Positions 48,501 through 58,455 of a stretch of DNA of 64,000 bases are shown here, in pieces. The notes beneath the pieces are model-generated. The model was not told the origin of the DNA. It was given only the letters and a program-made list of their open reading frames with translations, and ran no database searches. The translations under genes were made by a program, and so were the position numbers. This DNA is from Pseudomicrostroma phylloplanum (Eukaryota; Basidiomycota; Exobasidiomycetes; Microstromatales). Position 1 is the stretch's first letter, and the number at the start of each line of letters is the position of its first letter. The DNA lies in the NCBI GenBank assembly GCA_039545275.1, contig BCHS01000011.1, forward strand, positions 1-64,000, in the 5' to 3' direction.

Positions 48501-49381
48501 CACTCGGCATTGCCTTGCACGTCCTTGTAATTCGGTTTGCCAGGGTGACGGTGTACTGAGTCAAAATTTGGGCCTATGAAGTCATGGCCACCAATGACTG
48601 GACATCCCTCGCCAAAGCAAGGTACCCCATCGCCTTTGCCGCCGTTGAGATGCGGATGAGAGTAGTCGACGAGCTGGTCCATGATGCAGACGGTGACGCC
48701 TTTGCCCAGGTTTCCACGCTTGTGCTGCACGTCGATGCCGGTGAGAGTATGGCGAGGATCGTTGGTCGCGCTGGTGAAGGTGAGGGGAGATGAGCTTAAA
48801 GGGCCTTTGTCATCCCGGATCGCTATGTATTCAACTTCTTGTCCAGTCTTGGGTGCAGCGTGATCCCTTGGGATTGCCGCCGTCGGGGCGATGGTGAGGT
48901 ACTTGTCCTTGGATACCTGCGCCACTGCTGGTGCTTGTCGAAGAACAGCGGAAGCGTCGTGCATATGCTGTGCGGCACTGCGGGCGTGGAGCTGAATGGT
49001 CGCTCCTGCCAATTCGCCGTGAACGTGGTAGCGATGGGTCACCTGGGTATCTACCCCAAGATGGCGAGACACATGTGAGCGTATGGCATCGAGGGTGCTC
49101 TGTAAGGGCGCAGAGGCGTTGGGCAGGAGTCAGTGCCCCACTAGTCCTGCCAGTAGGAGAGCCTTGGCGTTGACCTATGACCCCTGGATTGATGGACTCA
49201 CCTCGTGTAAAAGTTCATCCCCCTGAGCGATGTGGTCTTGATACCGTATTATATATCTATCGGGGACGTACTCGTCGGGGACAGCTGCAGCATCGGTGGC
49301 TCGAGGCAAGAGGTGCCCTTGTACATGGGAGGTGATAAAGAGGGCGAGGACCGAGAGCAGAGCGAAGGTACTTGACACCAT
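45568..49381 (-). CDS. Secreted subtilisin-like serine protease (S8, PA-domain type)
   Basis: A multi-exon gene (roughly ten exons) read from the ATG at 49381. It has an N-terminal signal peptide (LLSVLALFITSHVQG) and an inhibitor-I9-like propeptide. The catalytic Asp region is CIMDQLVDYSHPHL, the His region is ECTHGTRIASIIAG, and the Ser is GTSFSCPSVSG. The Asn region is GNGGMGGPF. A PA-like insertion is present (DEIPKGGDYILVLFQANDCL), as in the vpr-type subtilases. A C-terminal Fn3-like tail runs RYFSWGSCFA, LRLPEGKYRVLLRALRLHAG, and stops at 45568. One splice junction near 45990-46040 does not keep frame with canonical sites (see findings). Neighbouring introns are normal. Confidence 0.82.
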
Positions 49382-49907
49382 CGTGAATGGGGTATAGTAT
49401 CAGAGACATAAAGCTCTCAAAGAGGCAGACGTCTTGCTTCTTGAAGGAATCCCCTTCATCGTCTGAACGCGTCCGGAAGTCCGTCCCGGCTCAGGGGCCA
49501 AAGTGATTCCTCTGGGCACTTTAGCTGCCCTGGTGCGAATACTACTTCCATGCCGCGATACGCCCAGCAACACAACACCACTGTCCTTGGTATCTTGTAG
49601 CCGCTCTCCTCCTCGGAAGATGTAGCTCCCACCACGGCCTCATCTCAGGGCAGGATACTAAACACTTTGGGCTGAAGCGGGGCAACCGCATTCTTCTAGG
49701 GTGTGGACCGTGCATCTTCCCCCGTGCCGTGCCGATCGGACCGGAAGCTGCGTGCGAGAGCCGAAGGGCAAAATCGCATGGCTCGGCGTTGATTTACGCT
49801 TCCGCGCTCCTGGTGTTGCTCTTGCCGTCTTTTGCGAGGAAGGATTATTCCCGATTGTGCAACACCAACCTCGAATCCTCCTCTGGACACACGCCATCCT
49901 CGCCGTC
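49382..49907. promoter_or_regulatory. Divergent spacer protease / PLP enzyme
   Basis: 526 bp between divergent start codons. No gene or strong regulatory motif seen. Confidence 0.4.
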
Positions 49908-51580
49908 ATGCCCGCAAGTACTCCCTTTGTTCACCCCGCCGCCGCAGTAAGAGCCTTTGAGCACGATGAAGAGCCACTACACCCCAGCCTGGCCACTCTG
50001 CTGATGCACGCAGACGAGGTGAGAAGGATTGCGAGCAAGTCAACCCGCACCCAGTCCACTCACCTTCTTCTCCACCTCGCCTGCACTGCCTCCCACAGCC
50101 CGACGTTCGCATCAATCCCAATCATCCCATCGCACCCGACCTTCAACTCTCCACCACCTATCGCACCCCACACCCAACTTCTCGCCTCGCAGCAGTGTCC
50201 GAAGCGGACATTGATTATGCAAACCCACCCGGCCACATCTACTCCAGGTACACCAGCGATACCAGGGGCAGGGTAGAGAGAGTCCTGTCGGGAATCATGG
50301 GTGGCAAGGCACTCACATATGCCAGCGGGTGAGCCAGAGAGCAGGCCACTCAGTACACTGCAGAGACAGCATCAGCAGCTCACCCATGCCACCTTTTCTG
50401 TCATGTCCAGCCTCAATGCCGCTTATGCCGTGGCCATCCTCTACCAGCCCACCACCATTGCACTGCGGAGGGGATATTTTGGCTGCCATGAGAGCTTCGC
50501 AGTCTACGCTCGCACAAAGGGCAACGTGGTAAGTCTTGGGCAAAATGAAACAGCTGCCTCGACCTTTTCCTCGTATCCTCACACGTCTTTGTGCGCCTTC
50601 TGCGGCAGAACTTCATCGACCTCGATGCTCCGTACCCTGCCTCTACGCCATCTAGTCCTCTGTTGGTCTGGCTAGAGACACCACTCAACCCATCAGGAGA
50701 AGCAAGGGATATCGTCCACTACGCTGAACTCGCACACAAGGCCGGCGGCACCCTCGCCATCGATTCTACCTTTGCGCCTCCGCCCCTGCAGAATCCATTC
50801 GACCAAGGAGCAGACTGTGTCATGCACTCGGGGACAAAGTATTTTGGCGGCCACTCCGACCTACTCATGGGAGTCGTAGCAGTCAAGGACCCAAAGGCTG
50901 CAGCAGGTCTCTGGCACGATCGCACCTACATCGGATCAGCGCCAGGCAACCTCGAGAGCTACCTCATGTTGCGTTCGTTGCGCACACTCACCGTTCGGGT
51001 CAAGCGCCAGAGCGAGAGTGCGGAAAATCTTGCTAGCTGGCTGTGGACTCTATGCCATCGCAATGCGACCAGTGATACTTCGACTCTCCTGCCCGAGGAC
51101 GCCGCCATCCGTTCCTCGGGGATCGTGGGCTGGGTCTCGCATTCTTCTCTACAACCGCGCTCGGCTGATCAGCAAGACCCGGTCACTGGAAAGCCTGCCG
51201 AAGCAATCGACTTTGACCCGCGCGCTCAGATGCCAGGAGGCCACACTCCCACCTTTGCCATCCGTCTCGATGGGCCTCAGAACAAGGGCGGCAACCGCGC
51301 TGCTTGGCTACCGCATCTCACATCCTTTTGGCTACCTGCCACCTCCCTCGGTGGAGTCGAGAGCCTCATCGAGCATCGCATCGCTGCAGAGCCTAGCGAG
51401 GACCCGGGAACGATACGTCTCAGCGTAGGACTAGAAGAGGTCGAAGATCTCAAAAACGACTTGAGGAGAGCATTGCAGAGGGTGCTGACCATGGAGAAGG
51501 AGCAGGACGGGTTGATTTGGCAGCGTGAAGGCGAGTGGCAACGGCGGCAGAAGGAGGGCGCGGGAGGAACCGAAATCTGA
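49908..51580 (+). CDS. Cystathionine gamma-synthase-like PLP enzyme
   Basis: Exons 49908-50018, 50099-50328, 50411-50528 and 50609-51580 join in frame to 476 residues. It belongs to the Cys/Met metabolism PLP family (fold type I). HIYSRYTSDTRGRVERVLSG, ALTYASGLNAAYAVA and the PLP lysine loop CVMHSGTKYFGGHSD are intact. LLVWLETPLNPSGEARDI and GTLAIDSTFAPPPLQNPF are the conserved central strands. The C-terminus runs LGGVESLIEHRIAAEP to RLSVGLEEVEDLKNDL. The reaction may be γ-synthase, β-lyase or γ-lyase in sulfur amino acid metabolism and cannot be decided. It is nearest to the fungal cystathionine-γ-synthase-like proteins of the YHR112C type. All four exons are in phase. Confidence 0.9.
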
Positions 51581-52052
51581 GGCCCAGCAAGACGAGCATT
51601 GGCTATACATTCCCAATTGCAACAATGCTCTGCACATCATGACCCTTTGACGCATAGAGCGTACCTGCGACTGGCATCGCCCTTTTCATCTCACAGAAGC
51701 CTTCATTTGACACCGCTGATCGCTCGTGGAGAGGGTTCGCCGTTGGAGCGCAAACGAAGTCGACTGTGACTACTGTACAATGGCGGGTAGACTGGGAGTC
51801 TGACAGCTTGACGAATGGCTATGGTTGTGGCTTTTGCAAGTGGATGCTGGTGAGGACGCCGCTGTTTTCCAGAAGAGCCGACACAGGGATTGGCAGTGCC
51901 CTTCGTCGAATTGAATAGCGCAAAGCTGACGGCTGCATCGACGATTGCGGCAAGTAGCATTCTTTATACATCGAAAAAGAACAGGACCAAGACAGTCTGA
52001 GAATGTGCGCCTCCCTTCGTCTGATCCGGTGCCTTCTTTTGCACCTGTAGTC
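51581..52052. other. Convergent 3' spacer
   Basis: 472 bp between the PLP-enzyme stop codon (plus strand) and the stop codon of HNH-like copy 2 (minus strand). It holds both 3' ends. No gene is supported. Confidence 0.45.
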
Positions 52053-53753
52053 TCAGGTCTCCAGCCACTGCAACTCCTCCTCCCACTGCTCCAACAGCGC
52101 TTCCCTGCGTTCCTCGATTGCTTGTAGCTTTGCTGCGATGTCGAGAGGCTCGTCGCTCATCAGGAAATTGAACAGGGGTGTGGCTGCTGTGGCACTATCG
52201 GCGTGGTCTGAGCGAATTTGCAACTCCTTTGCGAGGCTTGAAGCGACGCTGTCGAGGAGCTGATCCTGCCTGTCGTCTAGGGCTCGCGACTCCTCATGCC
52301 AGTGCGCCACACTCGATGGTCTGGGCTCGTAGCAATCACCTGCCTTGACCGATTGCTCTAGCTCTTGTAGAGGCGGCTCCTCGACGCTGGACACCGTCAT
52401 AGCGTCTTTAGCGTCCTGCAACTCTGACATCGAGTGCATCGAGATGCTCGAGAGGTCGGAGCTGCTTTCGGAGGAGTCTCCACCACTCGAGCGACCTCCT
52501 TCCCCTTCCCGGTCTGTCCTTCTGCTCTTCGGGGAGCCGGGGCCACCATCTCCTTCGCCGTCATCGTGTCCCTCCTCTGTCGAGACTGACGCCTCTTGTC
52601 CTGCGATCTGCACTCTTTCCATTCCGTACAGGTGGGGAGCTAGGTTCTCTCGGTATCCCCTTGGCGGACTTGAGGAGAATTCCGGGAGACCTGGTGCCGC
52701 AGCGGAGGAGCGTGTTTGCTGTCGCGAGGGCCACTCGCGTATTCGCTCCGAGGAGGAAGGCGATGCAGACTGAGGGATAGGAGGGAGGACAGAAGGTCTC
52801 TGAAGCCTTCTAAAGTATGTCGGAGTGGGAGAGCCGAGCAGATTGACTATATACGACATGATGTCCAGGTCGTCGATGAAATCTGCGCGGTAGACCCTAC
52901 CAGGTGCACGGCTGATGCGTCTCATCTGAGACACCGCTACCGCCACGACAGAGAGTATGTTCAGAGGAGCCTTGATGTTGTCCAGCGGATGTTGGAGCGC
53001 AATAGGGTACCTCTCGTCCCCTGTCACTCGAGTAGCCAGCGCGCATGTCATTGGGTCCTTGACGTTGACAATCGAAAAAGGGATCAAGTCGAACCCGTCG
53101 AGTCGGTACTCATGGGACGATCGACTTGTGGTATACCGAAGCTCTCTCTATTTCGCCAGCCTTCTGCTATTGTTTCAGCCCATTTAGGTCGCCATGATGA
53201 GGTGAAAAGGTGGTCCTCTTCCCTACGAAACCCCTCCTCGAGTACTCGGACAAGTAAGACAAGGTCTTCTCTCGTCGGTCGCAAAATCGCTCTTCTGGCG
53301 GGTCCATCTGTCAAGTGCTCGTGGACCGGGGGCGTGAGAGGGAGGAGATTCTCGGAAGACACCCTCCACTTTGCCCTCTCCGTAGTTGTCATGGGCACAA
53401 TCTCCATCATTTGGAGCCAGAGGATCTGGGGAAATAACATGAGTCGATATGTCAGCTGGGCGTCACCGTCTGGACTCTAGCTGTCTGTCTACTCACGAAC
53501 CGTGTACAGTCGCTCTCGGCATGAGGGACCACGTGCGCACGCTCTGCCGGCCCTTGGCGTGTGAGCCAGCACTGGTCGTCTTCGACGCCATTCAATATTG
53601 TAAAGTGACGCTCAATGACCTTGTCTTGAGCAGTTGGTCGCGGTCGCCAATCCTTGTCTCTCTGACTGTTGTCACGGGATCCCCTGTACACCAGACTGCT
53701 CCGCCTGGGGACAGGCAGCTACTGATCGGCATCAGGGCTGGTGGAGTCTGACA
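52053..53753 (-). pseudogene. HNH-like domain protein, family copy 2 (broken)
   Basis: Homologous along its whole length to the 11-13 kb and 54-56 kb genes, with the same intron (RF before, ILWLQMMEIVP after). The core is present: CWLTRQGPAERAHVVPHAE, ENLLPLTPPVHEHLTD and AILRPTREDL. Two lesions break it. First, codon 12 is TAG (53720-53718) where the reading MSDSTSPDADQ-stop-LPVPRRSS is otherwise continuous, and no later in-frame ATG precedes the core. Second, at about 53110-53114 the frame shifts: the GIPQVDRP segment continues in the next frame as EYRLDGFDLIP, matching PEYRYQIDFF of the intact gene, with two extra bases or one lost. The C-terminal frame from there to the stop at 52053 is open. 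It is a fairly young pseudogene. Confidence 0.78.
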
Positions 53754-54161
53754 TGACAGATGATGGCTTTTGCAGCAAGCAGAGGGAAAGGGGTTGGGCA
53801 CTCGGGCTGGTGAGGTGTGTGGGTTCGGTGAGTAGCTGCTGATGAGGACGTTGCGATGAGGTGCAGAGGCAAGGTCAAGGGAGCAATCGTGACCAAGCAG
53901 CCTCAGGAACCAGCCGCGGCGTGATCAGAGGGCAAGCACCTTGTACCTGCAGCCATGCACGATGATCTGATCAGACGTTGCTCCTGAGACGCGTCAGCGC
54001 TCTACCGCTTCAATGAGCGGAACTGCTTCCGGTGCCTCTGTGCTTTCGGGCCACACCTTCAACCTCAAATCTTTGTGACTGACCTGGCCATCTTACAGGC
54101 CTGCCCATACGTCCGTCACACAAGCTCCCGCACTCCTGTAGAATTCACAGTCACCTTTAAC
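53754..54161. promoter_or_regulatory. Spacer between head-to-head HNH-like copies 2 and 3
   Basis: 408 bp between the start codons of the broken copy (minus) and intact copy (plus). No gene is supported. The layout suggests an inverted duplication with a shared promoter. Confidence 0.45.
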
Positions 54162-55963
54162 ATGTTACGCTCTTCCTACCCCGAGAGCTGTTCCCCCGCC
54201 CCACGGATTAGCACCCTCATCTACCGATCGTCTTCCCGGGTGGAGGAGCCAGGTAGCGACTGGAGGCCTCGCCCATCTGTGGCAGAGAGAGCCATTGCCA
54301 GGCACTTTGACGCCCTCAATGGCGTAGAGGAAGGTGAATGCTGGGTCACAAGAGCGTCAGAGGCTGATAGGGTACATGTTGTGCCGCACGCGGAGGGTGC
54401 CTGCGCACGCTTGGTAAGTTACGCGGAGCATCAGAACGGCGTGATTACACAGCTGATCGTCCGATCTATTTCTACCAGTTATTATGGCTACAGCTGATGG
54501 AGCTCACGCCAATGGAAATCCGGGAGCGCTCTAAATGGAAGGTTTCGTCTGCAAATCTGGTACCCTTGCAGCACAAGATCCACTGGCATCTCCATGATGG
54601 GGACCGTAGACGAGCCATTCTTCGGCCCACCCGTAAGGACCTCCTGCAGCTTGCTCAGGTGCTCGAGGACGCCCTCCGGAGGGAGTGCCAAAGCACTCAG
54701 CCAGACTGGCGGCCTCAATGGAATGATATCGTGGAAAACACATGGCCCCGACAGCGGATGATTGGGGCAATCCGTCGTCCAGAGTACCGGTATCAGATCG
54801 ACTTCTTTGCTCTGCGGCCAAGAGCCATCTTCAACATGATGAATCCCGATGCGGAACATTCGCTCGCTGTAGCGCCGGGGACCAATACCTACCCACAGAC
54901 TTTGAAACAGGGCCTGGACCAGTTCAAGGCACCGCTCTCGATTCTGTCAGTCATCGCGGTGGCAGTTTCACAGATGTGGTTCATCAGGCGCACACCCGAT
55001 CGACGCTACAAGCCGGAATTTCTCGAAGATCTGGACGTGATGTCATACATCATCAATGTCCTGGAATCACCCGTGCCAAGCTACTTCGCCAGTCTGAAAA
55101 GGCCCTCTATCCTTCCTCCCCTCCCCAGATTCGACCCACCATCGTCGAACGCCTCTACGCCAGTACGACAATGGCCAAACACGTCTCTTCAGCCCACCTC
55201 TGCCACACAGGCCGTCCTCCCTGAGTTCCCTTCAAGCCCGGTGCACGGCGACAAGGAGGATCTGTACGTCGCCCTCTTCGAAATGGAGAGTGATCAGACG
55301 GCTGAGCACGATGGACCTTTTGCGGGTGATACGCAGGAAGACGAACATGACAGTGGGGGTAGCGGGGGTGGAGGCTCGTGGGATCAGAGTAGCAGGTCAG
55401 GGCGTGCTCACGACGCAGGTCGATCAGATGGACAGCACTCTTCAACGGCCACAGCGGACCTCTGGAGCGGGTCACTCGATCCTTCGGGTGACTCACAAAT
55501 GGAGCAGGCAAACTTAGACGCCGCCATGTCCTCAATGCAGCTCGGAAGCCAGGCTGCCGATGCCGCAGGAATTTCGGACAGCAGTGAGCGAGAGGATGGA
55601 GAGCAAACCGAGAATTGCCTGGCTGAACCAGACGACATGCAGAACATTGATCCTCCCCTCGGAACTCCTTGGCATCAAGAATGGCAGCTCCTAGATGACG
55701 AGCAGGATCTTGTCCTTCAGACTGCCGCCTCAGCCCTCGCGGAGGGGTTGCGAGCTTCCTCTCGGACTGGCATCACCGGCGATGCCGAGACGATGAGCAC
55801 ACTGTTCGAGTTTCTCGTCAGCGATGAGCCTCTTCTAGGAATCGCTCCCAGGCTGCAAATAATCGAGCAAAGGAGGGAGAGAATGTGGGAGCAATGGGAG
55901 GAAATGCTGCACCGAAGAGAAACCAGACAATGGTTGGAAAGGGAGGAGGCGAGACTGGCATAG
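54162..55963 (+). CDS. HNH-like domain protein, family copy 3 (intact)
   Basis: Exons 54162-54413 and 54479-55963 join in frame to 578 residues, almost the same length as copy 1. The HNH-like core runs CWVTRASEADRVHVVPHAEG (Cys and first His), SANLVPLQHKIHWHLHDG (Asn and second His) and AILRPTRKDLLQL. Then come PEYRYQIDFFALRP, KAPLSILSVIAVAVSQMWFI and KPEFLEDLDVMSYIINVL. The linker (about 350-470) is acidic and Ser/Gln/Gly-rich and differs most between copies. The C-terminus is again conserved: WQLLDDEQDLVLQTAASALA and LFEFLVSDEPLLGIAP, then MWEQWEEMLHRRETRQWLE. The KAPLSILSVIAVAVSQM stretch is hydrophobic but short and polar-flanked, so probably a buried helix. Function unknown. Confidence 0.82.
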
Positions 55964-56457
55964 GTGAAGCCAAGTCCGCCACGACTGCGTCCACGGCAGG
56001 GACGCCATTTGCCAACGACCTACCAGTCTTCTATTGTTTACCAGTGCCACTACGTCGAAACTATCAGCTTCGTTCCAAATCCCATCACAATTCCGATCTA
56101 GGCAGCTTGTTCTCTCGCCTACCTTGTATGCGCTTTTGTTCGGCGACCATGGCAGGCAGTACTACTGCGCGGGGCTGCACCGCGTCAGAAGTGGTTGGGC
56201 TCTCGCGCGCGATCCTTCCATGTCTCGAACCCCTTGTCCCAATCCCCCTTTCCTCTCCCATCGATCCCTCACTGATCACTTCAGCTTTGCCGCTGAAATG
56301 CGATTCGATATCACGCCATCTTGGATCTGCCTGTCAGACAGGGCCATTGTGCCGGGAAGCGCACGGAGCAGGTCGCTCAAGCCGTACAACGTTGCCACTC
56401 TGAGCAGCAGGCACGAGATTGCAAGAGAAGGTGGCATGTTCCTCGTTCCCCAGTCGC
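55964..56457 (+). other. Spacer without a supported gene
   Basis: 494 bp downstream of HNH-like copy 3. I see no coding feature. It could contain further 5' remnants of the pseudogene that follows. Confidence 0.4.
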
Positions 56458-56900
56458 CGTACACCTCACCTCTCGAGATGGCGCCCGTATTGGCTACCTA
56501 CGACAGGGCGATGAGCCGGAAATAGTCCTGATGCAAGGTGCGATGGCAGATTCCACCGCCTCAAGCAGCCTCGCTGCCGACCTTGCTGAGTGCTATCGGA
56601 CGATCGTCACGGCTGACGTCCAAACCACGATACTATTGTATATTGCGAGAGATGTCGATGACGTCAAACGCCATTCTCGATGCCCTCCCCGCCTCAATCG
56701 TATCTGGCTTGAGCTCCGGCGCTGTCATGATATTGAAGGCCGCACCCTCGTCTGTGTCAGACAGGCTGTGCTGTACGAGCCACCGTTTATCGCGACGACA
56801 TTGTTCGAGCTGGGATCGTACAACTTCGCAACCTAGCTCAAGCAGAGCAACTTGCCCTCACCACTGTCCGCTGTAATTCTCGTCGCCAGCCCCGTGCCGG
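56458..56900 (+). pseudogene. Decayed alpha/beta-hydrolase
   Basis: Reading across frames, pieces of an α/β-hydrolase line up in order. The first is HLTSRDGARIGYLRQGDEPE, then IVLMQGAMADS, LAADLAECYRTIVTAD and IARDVDDV. A frameshift leads to NAILDALPASIVSGLSSGAV, with the nucleophile elbow GLSSG. Another shift leads to VRQAVLYEPPF. The strand-order and the GLSSG elbow fit the bacterial/fungal hydrolases of the kind that contain MQGAM and RDVDDV. At least two frame changes and a missing RRGRG-like loop show it is not functional. The ORF spanning 56321-56836 is only part of it. Confidence 0.6.
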
Positions 56901-57355
56901 CACCTATCTATGGCATTACACCGCCCCTGACACGCCTTATCGACCGCGCAGTAATTGCAAAGGGTAAAGGCCGTATGGGTTGTCGGTGGTTGTAGTGATA
57001 CTGTAGCGATCCCAAAGTAGGCTCCGAGTACTTTTTGTGGTCGCCAACCAGATAGCAGGCAGAGTAGCTGTTACTGTAGGACGAGGGAGGATTAGGACTA
57101 ATACCTGGAGAGCAAAGGAGACGGCAGGTTACAGTATTGGTGGTACGTACGACTGTAAGGTGATCAGGCTTACTGGTAGACGCTGGAGGTCGAGGATGAT
57201 GATGATGCGAAGGAGAAGGCGGTAGCGGTAGGAAAGTGTGGTGATATTGCCCTGAGGAGAGAAAAGAAAAGTACAAAGTGGGGGATGCCAGGGAAGCATT
57301 TTACATTGTACTGCATAGGGCTTCATCTGGGATTGGATCTTGAGGGGAAATGAGA

Positions 57356-57400
57356 ATCACAAACAGTCACAAACACTGACAAACAATTACGAACAGTTAC
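57356..57400 (+). repeat. Degenerate ACAAACAnTnA tandem repeat
   Basis: Four imperfect copies of a roughly 11-bp unit, including ACAAACAGTC, ACAAACACTG and ACAAACAATT. Confidence 0.7.
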
Positions 57401-57905
57401 AGTTTTGTGACTTGTTGAGAGTCAGAGGTTGTGCCTTGAGGACGGTGGGACTAGCCGTCCAAAGTGGTAGGAGATGGACCTCCCGAAGAAGAGGCTATCT
57501 TGGCATCTCATTGGGAATAGCCGGTACTCGCTGTAGAGAAGGTGAATTGTGGGATGGAGAGCTTCACTGTGGGGCCCCCTGTGGGCTTAGTCTATGGTCC
57601 GAGTTTGACTCTGATTGAGTTTATCCTGGCCGAGTACACGGACGCGCCGTCAAGCCACTCCTTCAAGCTCAGCGCGCACACACAGGCACCAGCGCGCTCG
57701 GGCTACCGTCCGTTGAGAAAACCCCAATCTTCGTTACAATCCCCTGCTGCTGGGACGGAGATCCTATATGTGCAAAGGTCAAACAAACAGGGGGATTAAA
57801 TCAATGATATCTCACATCGCGCCCAAAAGCGTACCCATCTCGAATAATGCGCGACTTTGTGGATCATGTAAGTGGTATTTGCAGCCAAATGCGTAACAAT
57901 TGCAA

Positions 57906-58455
57906 CAAGTGCGTGATTTTGCACAGCAAATGAGTGAAGTTGCAGTGCATTGCGTACATCTCACACCGGATATACTCCTTTCGTCACTGAATTCTAGCCA
58001 AATGCGCGGCAGATTAGCCGCTGTGCGCAGGGCAAAGATATTTTGGCAGGGGTGTTTGAAACAAACCGCATGTGCTTACTCCGTTCGTCACTCAATTCTA
58101 GCCAACTCTACGGGATTTTGGCCATGTGCCAGATATTTTAGCCAAGGCAACGTTATCTTGGCAGCATGCAGGTTCACTTTTGGCCGCATCGCACTGCTCT
58201 GGTGCCTGAGCTTGGCTAAAGTGTGGCTTGAATTCAACATTAGATGGCCAAAGTGCGGGGCAGACTGAGGCGGCCAATTTGGCGCGCATTTGGCTAAAAT
58301 TGAGTGACAAAAGGAGTACTGTACGCAGGTTGTGCAAAAAAACACGCAATTGGAATGCTGCTTTTGCGCATTGCTCTGCACGAATATGCGTCTATGCACC
58401 TCTTACGCAGTCGCTTGCAAACATTACTCACTACCAGTGCAAGATCACGCAATTG
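57906..58455. repeat. Inverted-repeat element
   Basis: Inner arms 57973-58008 and 58283-58318 are 36-bp inverted repeats with three mismatches (TACTCCTTTCGTCACTGAAT and on, ending GCCAAATGCGCG). Outer arms 57906-57924 and 58437-58455 are 19-bp inverted repeats with two mismatches (CAAGTGCGTGATTTTGCAC). A third, direct copy of the inner motif is at 58077-58105. The region between has many GCCAAA/TTTGGC words. This fits a foldback or MITE-like element; no transposase is present. Confidence 0.65.

Noticed and set aside
57356..57400. Telomere-like or centromere repeat
   Set aside because: Only about four imperfect units and no TTAGGG-type sequence.
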